This document shows, in pieces, positions 46,266 through 55,206 of a DNA stretch of 64,000 bases. Both the position numbers and the translations under genes were made by a program. Below the pieces are notes generated by a model. It made no database searches. It was given only the letters and a program-made list of their open reading frames with translations, and had not been told where the DNA came from. The first letter of the stretch is position 1, and each line of letters starts with the position of its first letter. Source of the stretch: Lawsonibacter asaccharolyticus (lineage in GTDB: Bacteria > Bacillota > Clostridia > Oscillospirales > Oscillospiraceae); assembly GCA_003112755.1 (NCBI GenBank), contig BFBT01000001.1, positions 2,294,001 through 2,358,000 of the forward strand. The letters run 5' to 3'.

Positions 46266-46301
46266 CACATCCCCCGGAGCGCGGCTCCGGGGGTGTGCTT
46301 T
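46266..46301 (+). terminator. Hairpin terminator before recQ
   Basis: CACA(T)CCCCCGGAGC (46266-46280) pairs with GCTCCGGGGGTGTG (46284-46297) with one bulge, then CTTT. The stretch 46191-46265 holds nothing else I can support. Confidence 0.6.
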
Positions 46302-46324
46302 GCGGGAAAGAGCGGAGAACGACT

Positions 46325-48157
46325 ATGACAAAGCAGGATGTTTTGAAGCAGTATTTCGGCTATGACACCTTCCGGGGCGGTCAGGAGGAGATCATCGACG
46401 CACTGCTGGCCGGGCGGGATGTGCTGGCCGTCATGCCCACGGGAGCGGGGAAATCGGTGTGCTATCAGGTGCCTGCCCTGCTGCTGCCCGGCATCACCCT
46501 GGTGGTCTCCCCGCTGGTCTCCCTCATGAGGGACCAGGTGACCCAGCTGGTGCAGATGGGAGTGCCCGCCGCCTACCTCAACAGCTCTCTCACCTACCGG
46601 CAGTATCTGCTGGCCCTGGACCGGGCCAGGGAGGGCCGGTACAAGATCATCTATGTGGCTCCGGAGCGGCTGGATACCGAGGGGTTCCAGTCCTTTGTCC
46701 GCTCGGCCCAGATTTCCATGGTGGCAGTGGACGAGGCCCACTGTATCTCCCAGTGGGGGCAGGACTTCCGCCCCGCCTATCTGAACATCCCTGACTTTGT
46801 GGACCGGCTGCCCCAGAGGCCGGTGGTGGGGGCCTTCACCGCCACCGCCACCTCGGAGGTCCGGGAGGATATCCAGCGGCTGCTGGAGCTGGAGGCCCCC
46901 CTGTCCATCACCACCGGGTTTGACCGGGACAACCTGTATCTGGAGGTGTGCCACCCCTCCGTAAAGCGGGTGGAGCTGCTGGCCCGGGTGCGGGAGCGGC
47001 CGGGGGAGTGCGGCATCGTCTACTGCTCCACCCGGAAGAACGTGGAGGAGGTCTGCCAGTTCCTCCAGAGCTCCGGCATCTCCGCAACCCGCTACCACGC
47101 TGGGCTGGAGCCGGAGGAGCGGCAGCAGAATCAGGAGGACTTCCTCTTCGACCGGGTCCAGGTGATGGTGGCTACCAACGCTTTCGGGATGGGGATCGAC
47201 AAGTCGGACGTGCGCTTCGTCATCCACTACAACATGCCAAAGGACCTGGAGAGCTACTACCAGGAGGCGGGCCGGGCGGGCCGGGACGGGGCGGAGGCCC
47301 GATGTATCCTGCTGTACAGCGGGCAGGACGTGCGCACAGCCCAGTTCCTCATCAGCCAGAGCGAGCCCAGCGAGCAGCTGGACCCGGAGACGGCGCGGCA
47401 GCTCCAGGAGCGGGACTTGGGTCGTCTGAAGCAGATGACGTTCTACTGCCGCACCCGGCGGTGCCTGCGTCAGTATATCCTGAACTATTTCGGCCAGTCG
47501 GCCCCGGACTACTGCGGCGCCTGCTACAACTGCCTCCACAATTTCCAGGAGATCGATGTGGGGGAGGACGCCCGGGCCATCCTCCGCTGTGTGGCGGAGA
47601 CCGGCCAGCGGTTCGGCGCCGGACTGATCGCCGCAGTGCTGTGCGGCGGGGAGAACGAGAAGATCCGCCGTTACCGGCTGGAGCGGGAGAGGACCTATGG
47701 AGCCCTGGCCGCCCTGAGTCAGCGGGAGGTCCAGGACCGCATCCGCTTCCTGGTGGACGAGCACATCCTGGAGCTCACTGACGGCCAGTACCCGGTCCTC
47801 CGGTGCGGGGAGCGGGCGGAGGACGTGGCGTACAGCGACGGACCGCTGATGATGAAGGCCGTTCGGGAGGAGCGGCCGGCGGCCGACCGCCGGCGGGCGG
47901 AGGACAGCCCCCTGACAGAGCGGCAGCAGGCCCTCTTCCAGCGGCTACGGGAGGAGCGCGCCCACCTGGCCCGCCTCCGGGGCGTGCCGGCTTTTGTGAT
48001 TTTCTCCGACAAGACCCTGCGGGAGATGGCGGCTGCCCAGCCACGGGATCTGCGTCAGCTCCAGAACGTGGGCGGCGTGGGCAGCTTCAAGGCGGAGCAG
48101 TACGGAGCTCAGTTCCTGGAGATCATCTCGGATTTTCAGGAGACAGCGGCAATATAA
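46325..48157 (+). CDS. recQ: ATP-dependent DNA helicase RecQ
   Basis: A 610-residue RecQ. Walker A MPTGAGKS is at 37-44, the DEAH box lies in VDEAHCISQWGQDFRPAY near 135, and GRAGRDG is in helicase motif VI. A zinc-binding RQC region has a four-Cys pattern ending CGACYNCL near 395. A C-terminal HRDC domain spans about 525-600. It unwinds recombination intermediates. An upstream extension of the frame has no ribosome binding site and overlaps the hairpin, so ATG 46325 is preferred. It converges with the feo operon. Confidence 0.95.
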   Translation: MTKQDVLKQYFGYDTFRGGQEEIIDALLAGRDVLAVMPTGAGKSVCYQVPALLLPGITLVVSPLVSLMRDQVTQLVQMGVPAAYLNSSLTYRQYLLALDRAREGRYKIIYVAPERLDTEGFQSFVRSAQISMVAVDEAHCISQWGQDFRPAYLNIPDFVDRLPQRPVVGAFTATATSEVREDIQRLLELEAPLSITTGFDRDNLYLEVCHPSVKRVELLARVRERPGECGIVYCSTRKNVEEVCQFLQSSGISATRYHAGLEPEERQQNQEDFLFDRVQVMVATNAFGMGIDKSDVRFVIHYNMPKDLESYYQEAGRAGRDGAEARCILLYSGQDVRTAQFLISQSEPSEQLDPETARQLQERDLGRLKQMTFYCRTRRCLRQYILNYFGQSAPDYCGACYNCLHNFQEIDVGEDARAILRCVAETGQRFGAGLIAAVLCGGENEKIRRYRLERERTYGALAALSQREVQDRIRFLVDEHILELTDGQYPVLRCGERAEDVAYSDGPLMMKAVREERPAADRRRAEDSPLTERQQALFQRLREERAHLARLRGVPAFVIFSDKTLREMAAAQPRDLRQLQNVGGVGSFKAEQYGAQFLEIISDFQETAAI

Positions 48158-48200
48158 GAGCCTGCCCCAGACAGATGGTGTCCGGGGCAGGCTCTTATAT
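48152..48200. terminator. Bidirectional terminator between recQ and the feo operon
   Basis: A perfect 17-bp stem (48152-48168 with 48184-48200) with a short inner GAC/GTC pair. The recQ stop codon is inside the left arm. AT-rich ends on both sides could serve convergent transcripts. Confidence 0.75.
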
Positions 48201-48207
48201 ACATATT

Positions 48208-48384
48208 TTACTTCGGAGCGTGGGGGCCGCAGCGAGTGTGGTGTCCGCCGCACCCGCCGCAGGTGCCGCAGTCCCCATTGCAGTGGCCGCCCGACTTGTG
48301 GGACTGCCACAGGGAGCGGACCGCGAGGGCGACCACGCCCGCAAGGATCAGGGAGACGATGATGGTAGGCAGCAGCTGGGACAT
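48208..48384 (-). CDS. FeoB-associated Cys-rich membrane protein
   Basis: A 58-residue protein with one membrane helix (about 5-23, LPTIIVSLILAGVVALAV) and a tail packed with Cys, Gly and His (CNGDCGTCGGCGG, then HHTRC). This matches the small partner encoded after feoB in many Clostridia, thought to handle iron or assist FeoB. GGAGGG precedes ATG 48384. It is the last gene of the minus-strand feo operon, 26 nt after feoB. Confidence 0.88.
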   Translation of the reverse strand: MSQLLPTIIVSLILAGVVALAVRSLWQSHKSGGHCNGDCGTCGGCGGHHTRCGPHAPK

Positions 48385-48410
48385 ATCTGACCCTCCTTGT
48401 CGATCACAGA

Positions 48411-50621
48411 TTATTTCTTGCCGGCAGGGATGTCGGTCAGGTGACGGACCTCCTCGCTGGGCTGGTAGCCCCTGCGCACCAGCAGGAAGATGATGCCGGC
48501 CAGCAGGGCGATGGCGATGACGGTGAAGACGCTGAAGGCGGCCTCGCCGGTGAACAGACCGCCGATCTGATAGACGATCATGGCAGTCACATAGGCGAAC
48601 AGGCACATGTAGCCGATGGCGCCCAGAGTCCACTTGGTGTTGTGCATCTCCCGCTTGATGGCGCCCATGGCAGCGAAGCAGGGGGCGCACAGCAGGTTGA
48701 AGATCATGAAGGAGTAGGCGGAGATGGCGCCGAAGTCAGCCCCCACCATAGCCCAGATGGGGCTGGAGTCCTCCATCAGATCGATGTCGCCGGCGTAGTG
48801 GTACAGCACACCGAAGGTGTTGACCACCTCCTCCTTGGCGATGAGGCCGGTGAAGGTAGCCACTGCGGCCTTCCAGGCCATGGAACCGGTCCAGCCCAGG
48901 GGGTAGAAGATCCAGGCGATGGCATTGCCGATGACGGCCAGCAGGGAGTCGTTGTTGTCCTCCACGGCCTGGAACACGCCGTCCACAAAACCGTAGCCCT
49001 GGAGGAACCACAGGATGATGGAGGAGATCAGGATGACGGTGCCGGCCCGCTTGATGAAGGACCAGCCACGCTCCCAGGTGGCCCGCAGCACGTTGCCGGC
49101 GGAGGGGGCGTGGTAGGCGGGCAGCTCCATGACAAAGGGGGCGGGCTCGCCGGCAAAGGCCTTGAATTTCTTCAGCATGATGCCGGAGACGATGACCGCC
49201 GCCACGCCAATGAAGTAGGCGGAGGTAGCCACCCAGGCGGAGTTGCCAAAGACAGCGCCGGCGAACAGGCCGATGATGGGCATCTTGGCGCCGCAGGGGA
49301 TGAAGCCGGTGGTCATGATGGTGATTTTGCGGTCACGGTCCTGCTCGATGGTGCGGGAGGCCATGATCCCGGGCACGCCGCAGCCGGTAGCCACCAGCAT
49401 GGGGATGAAGCTCTTGCCGGACAGGCCGAAGCGGCGGAAGATCCGGTCCATGATGAAGGCGATGCGGGCCATGTAGCCCACATCCTCCAGGACAGCCAGC
49501 AGGACGAACAGGACCAGCATCTGGGGCACGAAGCCCAGCACGGCGCCCACGCCGGCCACGATGCCGTCCTGGATCAGGCCGTACAGCCAGTCGGCCACCA
49601 CAGGCTCGCCACTGGCGTTGAGCAGGAAGCTGTCAAAGAAGCCGGGCACCCACTCACCGAAGATGGTGTCGTTGGTGAAGTCAGTGGCGGCGGTGCCGAT
49701 GGAGATGGCCCAGCCGCCCATGGCGATGGCATAGATCAGAAACATCACTGCCACGAAGATGGGCAGGGCCAGGACACGGTTGGTCACGATCCGGTCGATC
49801 TTGTCGGAGGTGGTCAGGCTGTGCTTGGGGGCCTTCTTTTTTACTGCCCTGCTGACCACAGAGTTGATGTACGCATAGCGCTGGTTGGTGATGATGCTCT
49901 CAGCGTCGTCCTCCAGCTCGTTCTCACAGTCGGCGATGTGGGCCTCCAGGTGGGCCTCCAGGTCTTTGGTCAGGGTCAGGGACTCCAGCACCTTCTCGTC
50001 CCGCTCGAACACCTTGATGGCATACCAGCGGAGATACTGGTCGTCCACCATGCCCTGAATGGACTCCTCAATGTGGGCGATGGCGTGCTCTACGCTGCCA
50101 GTGAACACGTGGGGGAGCTCCCCGGCCTTGTGGGCCTGGGCCGCGGCTACGGCCCGCTCGGCGGCGGCCATGCCGCCCTCGCCCTTCAGGGCGCTCATCT
50201 CCACCACCTGGCAGCCCAGGGCCTGGCCCAGCTTCTGGAGGTCGATCTTGTCGCCGTTCTTCCGCACCAGATCTATCATGTTGACCGCCACTACCACGGG
50301 CAGGCCCAGCTCGATGAGCTGGGTGGTCAGGTACAGGTTGCGCTCGATGTTGGTGCCGTCCACGATGTTGAGGATGGCGTCCGGCTTCTCATTGACCAGG
50401 TAGTTGCGGGCCACCACCTCCTCCAGCGTATAGGGGGACAGGGAGTAGATGCCAGGCAGGTCCTGGATGATGACCTCCTTGTGGCCCTTCAGCTTGCCCT
50501 CCTTCTTTTCCACCGTGACGCCGGGCCAGTTGCCCACGTACTGGTTGGAGCCGGTCAGGGCATTGAACAGGGTGGTCTTACCGCAGTTCGGGTTGCCCGC
50601 CAGCGCGATCTTGATATTCAT
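48411..50621 (-). CDS. feoB: Ferrous iron transport protein B
   Basis: A 736-residue inner-membrane iron transporter with a cytosolic GTPase. G1 is GNPNCGKT (9-16), G3 DLPGIYSL, G4 NMID. A guanine-dissociation-inhibitor-like helical region spans about 180-270. The membrane domain holds two Gate motifs, with TGCGVPGIMASRT in the first and LLCAPCFAAMGA near the C terminus. GAAGGGAG precedes ATG. It follows the two feoA genes on the minus strand and takes up Fe2+ under anaerobic conditions. Confidence 0.97.
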   Translation of the reverse strand: MNIKIALAGNPNCGKTTLFNALTGSNQYVGNWPGVTVEKKEGKLKGHKEVIIQDLPGIYSLSPYTLEEVVARNYLVNEKPDAILNIVDGTNIERNLYLTTQLIELGLPVVVAVNMIDLVRKNGDKIDLQKLGQALGCQVVEMSALKGEGGMAAAERAVAAAQAHKAGELPHVFTGSVEHAIAHIEESIQGMVDDQYLRWYAIKVFERDEKVLESLTLTKDLEAHLEAHIADCENELEDDAESIITNQRYAYINSVVSRAVKKKAPKHSLTTSDKIDRIVTNRVLALPIFVAVMFLIYAIAMGGWAISIGTAATDFTNDTIFGEWVPGFFDSFLLNASGEPVVADWLYGLIQDGIVAGVGAVLGFVPQMLVLFVLLAVLEDVGYMARIAFIMDRIFRRFGLSGKSFIPMLVATGCGVPGIMASRTIEQDRDRKITIMTTGFIPCGAKMPIIGLFAGAVFGNSAWVATSAYFIGVAAVIVSGIMLKKFKAFAGEPAPFVMELPAYHAPSAGNVLRATWERGWSFIKRAGTVILISSIILWFLQGYGFVDGVFQAVEDNNDSLLAVIGNAIAWIFYPLGWTGSMAWKAAVATFTGLIAKEEVVNTFGVLYHYAGDIDLMEDSSPIWAMVGADFGAISAYSFMIFNLLCAPCFAAMGAIKREMHNTKWTLGAIGYMCLFAYVTAMIVYQIGGLFTGEAAFSVFTVIAIALLAGIIFLLVRRGYQPSEEVRHLTDIPAGKK

Positions 50622-50641
50622 GGTATTTCTCCCTTCAGAAA

Positions 50642-50657
50642 GTTAGAAGTGACTAAC
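50642..50657 (-). promoter_or_regulatory. GTTAG/CTAAC inverted repeat before feoB
   Basis: GTTAG-6 nt-CTAAC lies 21 nt upstream of the feoB start. It resembles the half-sites at the feoA promoter, so it could be a second iron-regulator site, but it is short. Confidence 0.3.
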
Positions 50658-50682
50658 TAACAGTGAAAAACGAAAGCGGAGC

Positions 50683-50904
50683 TCAGAGGATCTCGATCAT
50701 CTCCGCGTCTGCCTTGCGGACGGACAGCTCATAGCCCCGCACATTCAACTCCATAGGGTCCCCCAGCGGGGCGACCTTTCGGATGTGGATCTCCACTCCC
50801 TTGGTGATCCCCATATCCATAATGCGGCGCTTCACGGCTCCCTCGCCGTGGAGCTTAGCCACGGTGACGGTGTCTCCCACCTTGGCGTCTTTCAGCGTTT
50901 TCAT
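50683..50904 (-). CDS. feoA: Ferrous iron transport protein A (second copy)
   Basis: A 73-residue SH3-like FeoA domain with the family pattern GEGAVKRRIMDMGITKGVEIHIRKVAPLGDP in overlapping parts, and VRGYELSVRKADAEMI at the end. AGGAGGAG precedes ATG 50904. FeoA proteins bind FeoB and tune its GTPase/transport. It sits 14 nt after the first FeoA gene. Confidence 0.93.
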   Translation of the reverse strand: MKTLKDAKVGDTVTVAKLHGEGAVKRRIMDMGITKGVEIHIRKVAPLGDPMELNVRGYELSVRKADAEMIEIL

Positions 50905-50918
50905 CCTTTCTCTCCTCC

Positions 50919-51131
50919 TCAGATCATAATACGGTTGGCCATGGTCCTGTCCACAGCGACCCGGCTGTCCTTTACCTGAAGGATCAGGTTGCCGGCCATC
51001 TCGCTGATGACGGTCACCGACTCGTCCACCACAAAGCCGAGCTCTGCCAGATGCTGGCGCACCTCGTCCCTGCCGGTGATCTTTCGGATGACCACGGTCT
51101 CGCCGGGTCTGGCCATTGTCAGGGGCATCAT
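50919..51131 (-). CDS. feoA: Ferrous iron transport protein A (first copy)
   Basis: A 70-residue FeoA-like SH3 protein, diverged from its neighbour (DEVRQHLAELGFVVDESVTVI, then VKDSRVAVDRTMANRIMI). Two FeoA genes ahead of feoB are common in Clostridia. GGAGGGAG precedes the tandem ATGs at 51131/51128. It is the first gene of the operon, directly downstream of the metal-regulated-looking promoter. Confidence 0.9.
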   Translation of the reverse strand: MMPLTMARPGETVVIRKITGRDEVRQHLAELGFVVDESVTVISEMAGNLILQVKDSRVAVDRTMANRIMI

Positions 51132-51182
51132 GAGACTCCCTCCCAGATCAGGTTGACTTTTGCTGCTAGAATTGCTTGAAAA

Positions 51183-51203
51183 GCTGGTTAGCTTAACCTA
51201 ACC
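51183..51203 (-). promoter_or_regulatory. DtxR/IdeR-like operator before feoA
   Basis: On the minus strand TTAGGTTAAGCTAACCAGC (plus 51183-51201) matches the DtxR/IdeR consensus TTAGGTTAGGCTAACCTAA at 15 of 19 positions. The core is a perfect palindrome, GGTTAG-CTTAAC-CTAACC (51186-51203). It lies just downstream of the promoter, where an Fe2+-loaded repressor would block transcription. The consensus is recalled knowledge; the match is counted here. Confidence 0.6.
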
Positions 51204-51214
51204 CTCGGAACAGA

Positions 51215-51249
51215 TAGAGTTTACTTCTGCTAACCAGATTTGTCAAGCC
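51215..51249 (-). promoter_or_regulatory. Promoter of the feo operon
   Basis: On the minus strand TTGACA (plus about 51238-51243) and TAAACT (plus about 51215-51220) are 17 bp apart. The spacer contains GGTTAGC, part of a 9-bp inverted repeat (51184-51192 and 51229-51237) that links it to the operator. Confidence 0.7.
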
Positions 51250-51353
51250 CTTTTCTGAAAAAATTGGGCCGTGCTCCGCACTTTTCCAGCCGCGACAAAA
51301 GCAGCCGGTGAACAGAGCAGGATCCCGTCTATTTTTCCCAGAGAGAAGAAAGC

Positions 51354-51381
51354 ATGGCCCGCCGCACCAGCGGCGGGCCAT
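51354..51381 (-). terminator. Terminator of the pst-pho operon
   Basis: A perfect 12-bp stem (51354-51365 with 51370-51381) with a 4-nt loop, just after the phoR stop. On the minus strand GCTTTCTTCTC follows. Confidence 0.75.
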
Positions 51382-51386
51382 TTGCC

Positions 51387-53051
51387 TTATTTCACGTTTT
51401 GGCCGGGGAAGGTGAGGTGGATGGTGGTCCCGCGGTCCGGCTGGCTCTCCAGGGAGAGGTCGGCCCCGTGGAAGGCCGCCCCGTGCTTGACAATGGACAG
51501 TCCCAGACCGGTGCCTCCGATGGCTTTGGAGTGGCTCTTGTCCACCCGATAGAACCGCTCAAAGACCCGGCTCTGGTCCTCAGGAGGGATACCGATGCCC
51601 GTGTCGGACACAGAGAGCTCCGCGCCCCGGTCGGAGCGGGAGACGGAGATAGTGACCCGGCCCCCAGGACGATTGTACTTGATGGCGTTGTCGCACAGGT
51701 TGCTGATCATCTCGTCCAAAAGCTGGCGCACGCCAGAGATCCGCACCGGTCCGCCCGTCACCTCCAGGGTGACCTGCCCCTTGACAGCGGCGGGGGTCAG
51801 GCGGCCGGCCACCTCCTGGGCCAGGTGGTACAGGTCCACCTCCTCCGTCTGGAGGGAGCTGCCCCCTTCATCCAGCTGGGACAGGCGGAGGATGTCCTCC
51901 ACCAGGCGGATCATGCGCTGGGCCTCGCCGTAGATGTCGTCTGCGAAGCCGGGGATGTCCTGCGGCTTGACCAGCCCGCCCTTGATGATCTCCGCAATGC
52001 CGGAGATGGAGGTGAGGGGGGTCTTGAGCTCATGAGATACATTGGCGGTGAACTCCCGGCGCAGCTCCTCCCGCTGTTCCCGCTCGGTGACATCCAGGAT
52101 GACCAGCACGGCGCCGGCCACCTGGCCGTCTTGAATCACGGGGTTGGCCAGCAGCTGGCAGCAGCGGCCTCCCAGGTCCACCAGCTGCTCGTCCCGCCTG
52201 CCGGTGAGGGCGGCATCCACCGCTTGGCGGAAGCGCTCGGTGCGGTTCAGAGTGAGGTAGCTGGCCCGTTCCTCAGGGGCGGCGGCGTGGAGCAGGCGCA
52301 GGGCACCGGAGTTGTGGGAGAGGATGCGCCCCTGCCGGTCCAGCAGGAGGAAGCCCTCGCTCATGTTCTCGGTGATGGCGGTGAACTCGTTCTGCTTCTG
52401 GCGCAGCTGGGCCATCTGCTGGGCGATGGTCTGGTTCTGCTGCTTGATGCGGGAAAGCAGGGGGGTGAGCTCTTCGTAGGTGTCGGAGTCCTCTGGGTGC
52501 TCCAGGTCGATGGCAAGGACGGGCTTGATGATGTGCTTGGAAAGGCGGGAGGCCAGCACCGCCGACAGGGCCACGGCCAGCACCAGGATGATGAGGATGG
52601 GCTGGACCATGGACAGGAGCAGGGAAGGGAGGCTGCGCTGCTCACTGGACACCCGTAGCACCGTCCCGTCAGCCAGCCGCTGGGCAAAGTACAGGGTCCG
52701 CTGAGAGAGGGTCGTGGAGTAGCGGGAGGCGGTGCCTGTCTCGCTCTCCAGAGCGGCTCGCACCTCCTCCCGGTCGGCGTGGTTCTCCATCTGGGCGGGG
52801 TCGGCCTGGTTGTCAAAGAGGACAGTGCCGCCGGCGTCGATCCAGGTGATACGGTTGGCGGAGGAGAGGCCGTCCAGATAATCCATGCTGCCCATCTCCA
52901 CCCCACGGGCAGCCAGGGCGGCCTCCGACTCCAGCTGGATCAGCAGCTGGCTGCCAAAATACTGGTACAGCACGCCCATGAACAGAGCGATAGAGAGAAA
53001 GAACACCGCAACGCCCACCAGAAAGGAGTTGCGGAAGATTTTAGATGTCAT
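51387..53051 (-). CDS. phoR: Phosphate-regulon sensor histidine kinase PhoR
   Basis: A 554-residue membrane kinase. Membrane segments near 10-32 and 148-168 flank an extracytoplasmic sensor domain. HAMP-like and PAS regions follow, then the H-box VSHELKTPLTSI with the phosphorylated His near 339. Further on are the N-box MISNLCDNAIKYN and the G-boxes DTGIGIP and GTGLGLSI. It phosphorylates PhoP when phosphate is scarce. The start overlaps the phoP stop (ATGA). Placement after pstSCAB-phoU identifies it as PhoR rather than WalK-like. Confidence 0.93.
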   Translation of the reverse strand: MTSKIFRNSFLVGVAVFFLSIALFMGVLYQYFGSQLLIQLESEAALAARGVEMGSMDYLDGLSSANRITWIDAGGTVLFDNQADPAQMENHADREEVRAALESETGTASRYSTTLSQRTLYFAQRLADGTVLRVSSEQRSLPSLLLSMVQPILIILVLAVALSAVLASRLSKHIIKPVLAIDLEHPEDSDTYEELTPLLSRIKQQNQTIAQQMAQLRQKQNEFTAITENMSEGFLLLDRQGRILSHNSGALRLLHAAAPEERASYLTLNRTERFRQAVDAALTGRRDEQLVDLGGRCCQLLANPVIQDGQVAGAVLVILDVTEREQREELRREFTANVSHELKTPLTSISGIAEIIKGGLVKPQDIPGFADDIYGEAQRMIRLVEDILRLSQLDEGGSSLQTEEVDLYHLAQEVAGRLTPAAVKGQVTLEVTGGPVRISGVRQLLDEMISNLCDNAIKYNRPGGRVTISVSRSDRGAELSVSDTGIGIPPEDQSRVFERFYRVDKSHSKAIGGTGLGLSIVKHGAAFHGADLSLESQPDRGTTIHLTFPGQNVK

Positions 53052-53746
53052 GGCTGTTCCTCACTTTTGGACGGATCAGATTCCGCCTTGTAGCCAACGC
53101 CCCGCACGGTCTCGATGCAGCGGCCCGCCTCCCCCAGCTTTTGACGCAGGGTGCGGACGTGGACATCCACTGTGCGGCTGGCGCCGTCGAACTCATAGCC
53201 CCAGATGGTGTTGAGCAGCTGGTCCCGGGTGAATACGGTCCCCGCATGCTCCACCAAAAGGGAGAGCAGCTGGAATTCCTTCAGGGTGAGGGTGACTTCC
53301 CGCCCGTGGGCCAGCACCTGATGGCGGGCCGGATCGATGCGCAGTGGGCCCAAAGTAAGGGCGTGGACCGGCTCCGCCTCCCCGCCGCTGTGGCGCAGGG
53401 CGGTGCGGATGCGGGCCATCAGCTCCATCATGCCGAAGGGCTTGGCGATGTAGTCGTCCGCCCCGCCGTCCAGGCCCACCACCTTGTCGTACTCGGTCCC
53501 CTTAGCGGTGATCAGGATGACGGGGAGCCTAGCGGTGGAGGCGCCGGCGCGGATGCGCTTGAGGATGTGCAGGCCGTCCTCCTCCGGGAGCATCAGGTCC
53601 AGCAGGACCAGGGAGGGGAGCTGCCGCTCCATGGCGGCCCAGAACTGGGAGGGCAGTTCAAAGCCCTCCGCCTCCATGCCCTGGCTGTTCAGGGTATAAA
53701 TGACCAGCTTGCGGATGCTGGGGTCGTCTTCCAGAAAATAAATCAT
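53048..53746 (-). CDS. phoP: Phosphate-regulon response regulator PhoP
   Basis: A 232-residue OmpR-type regulator. The receiver domain has EDD near 6-8, the phosphoacceptor Asp50 in LLDLMLP, and the conserved Lys in AKPFG. The winged-helix domain spans about 130-225 (TRDQLLNTIWGYEF, RTVDVHVRTLRQKLG). It should bind the tandem repeats upstream of pstS. GGAGGT precedes ATG 53746, 43 nt after phoU. Confidence 0.93.
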   Translation of the reverse strand: MIYFLEDDPSIRKLVIYTLNSQGMEAEGFELPSQFWAAMERQLPSLVLLDLMLPEEDGLHILKRIRAGASTARLPVILITAKGTEYDKVVGLDGGADDYIAKPFGMMELMARIRTALRHSGGEAEPVHALTLGPLRIDPARHQVLAHGREVTLTLKEFQLLSLLVEHAGTVFTRDQLLNTIWGYEFDGASRTVDVHVRTLRQKLGEAGRCIETVRGVGYKAESDPSKSEEQP

Positions 53747-53789
53747 GGGTAGGACCTCCTACGGCTGTGAAAATTGGGGCGCCCGCCGT

Positions 53790-54434
53790 TCAGGGCAGGT
53801 CAGCATGGTGCCCGGTGAGGGAGTACTCCACCCACTCGGCGATGTTGACGGCGTGATCTCCGATGCGCTCCAGATATTTGGCGATCATCAGCAGGTCGAT
53901 GCACACCTCTCCGCTGTCCCCCATGCCGATGCGGCGGATCAGCTCCTCACGGACCTGGAGAAACAGATCGTCCACCACGTCGTCGGAGGAGATCACTGCC
54001 TCCGCCAGACCCAGGTCCTTGCGGACAAAGGAGTCCACGCTGTCGGTAACCATCTTGATGGTGGCCCGGGCCATGTCCCCGATAGGGACCAGGTCCTTGA
54101 TGCTGTTGTCGGCGATATCCCGGGTGATCTCAGCGATGTCTGCGGCTTGGTCGCCGATGCGCTCCATGTCAGAGATCATCTTCAGGGCGGAGGAGATGGT
54201 GCGCAGATCCCGGGCCACCGGCTGCTGCTGGAGCAGCAGCTTCATACACAGGCTTTCGATGTCCCGCTCCTTTTGGTTGATGTCCCGCTCCGCGGCCAGC
54301 ACGGTCTCCCGCAGGCCGGAATCGCCGTCCAGCAGGGCCTTGGCCGCGCCGGAGATGACCTCCTCGCACAGGGCACCCATGGTGATAAGTTCTACGTTGA
54401 GCCGCTCCAGCTGTGCTTCAAATTTGACTCGCAT
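53790..54434 (-). CDS. phoU: Phosphate transport system regulatory protein PhoU
   Basis: A 214-residue all-helical protein with the two PhoU repeats; ERIGDQAADIAE near 90 and ERIGDHAVNIAEW near 185 carry the metal-binding E(R)xxDH/Q motifs. It damps Pst uptake and PhoR signalling. Its ATG shares one base with the pstB stop (TAATG), so it is coupled. A longer upstream frame overlaps pstB and is not used. Confidence 0.95.
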   Translation of the reverse strand: MRVKFEAQLERLNVELITMGALCEEVISGAAKALLDGDSGLRETVLAAERDINQKERDIESLCMKLLLQQQPVARDLRTISSALKMISDMERIGDQAADIAEITRDIADNSIKDLVPIGDMARATIKMVTDSVDSFVRKDLGLAEAVISSDDVVDDLFLQVREELIRRIGMGDSGEVCIDLLMIAKYLERIGDHAVNIAEWVEYSLTGHHADLP

Positions 54435-55195
54435 TATCCAAACCTCCCGGTGATGTAGTCCTCGGTGCGCTTGTCCTGGGGCATGGAAAAGAGCTGCTCC
54501 GTGTCCCCGTACTCCACCAGGTCGCCCAGCAGGAAGAAAGCGGTCTGGTCGGAGACGCGGGCGGCCTGCTGCATGTTGTGAGTCACCATGACGATAGTGT
54601 ACTCGCTTTTCAGCTCCATGGCAAGGTCTTCTATTTTGGATGTAGAGATGGGGTCCAGGGCGGAGGTGGCCTCGTCCATCAGCAGGACCTCCGGTTGGAC
54701 GGCCAGGGCCCGGGCGATGCACAGGCGCTGCTGCTGGCCGCCAGACAGGCCCAGGGCGGGCTTTTTCAGCCGGTCTTTCACCTCGTCCCAGATGGCGGCC
54801 TGACGCAGGGACTTCTCCACCAGCTCGTCCAAGGCCAGCTTGGAGCGCACTCCATGGGTGCGGGGGCCGTAGGCCACGTTGTCGTAGATAGACATGGGAA
54901 AGGGGTTGGGCTTCTGGAACACCATGCCGATGCGCCGGCGCAGGTCGGTGACGTCCACGCCGGGGGCGTAGATCTCCTGCCCGTGGAAGGTGAGGGAACC
55001 GGTGATCTTCACGCTGGGGATCAGGTCGTTCATCCGGTCGATGGTCCGCAGAAAGGTGGACTTGCCGCAGCCGGAGGGCCCGATGAGGGCGGTGATCTTG
55101 TTGGCTTTGATGTCGATGGAGATGTCCTTCAGTGCGTGGTTCTCACCGTAATACAGGTTCAGCCCGCAGGCCGAGAGAATGACAGATTGATCCAT
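54434..55195 (-). CDS. pstB: Phosphate ABC transporter ATP-binding protein
   Basis: A 253-residue ABC ATPase. Walker [10 protein letters not shown] lies near 38-46, the signature [15 protein letters not shown] near 145-159, and Walker [13 protein letters not shown] follows. [16 protein letters not shown] and the length are typical for PstB. It powers phosphate import through PstCA. AAGGAGG precedes ATG. It is 11 nt downstream of pstA. Confidence 0.97.
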   Translation of the reverse strand: MDQSVILSACGLNLYYGENHALKDISIDIKANKITALIGPSGCGKSTFLRTIDRMNDLIPSVKITGSLTFHGQEIYAPGVDVTDLRRRIGMVFQKPNPFPMSIYDNVAYGPRTHGVRSKLALDELVEKSLRQAAIWDEVKDRLKKPALGLSGGQQQRLCIARALAVQPEVLLMDEATSALDPISTSKIEDLAMELKSEYTIVMVTHNMQQAARVSDQTAFFLLGDLVEYGDTEQLFSMPQDKRTEDYITGRFG

Positions 55196-55206
55196 AGTTG
55201 TCCTCC

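Noticed and set aside
48441..50660. Long plus-strand frame antisense to feoB
   Set aside because: It mirrors feoB across its full length and has a low-complexity Gly/Asp/Val/His translation without any recognisable domain.
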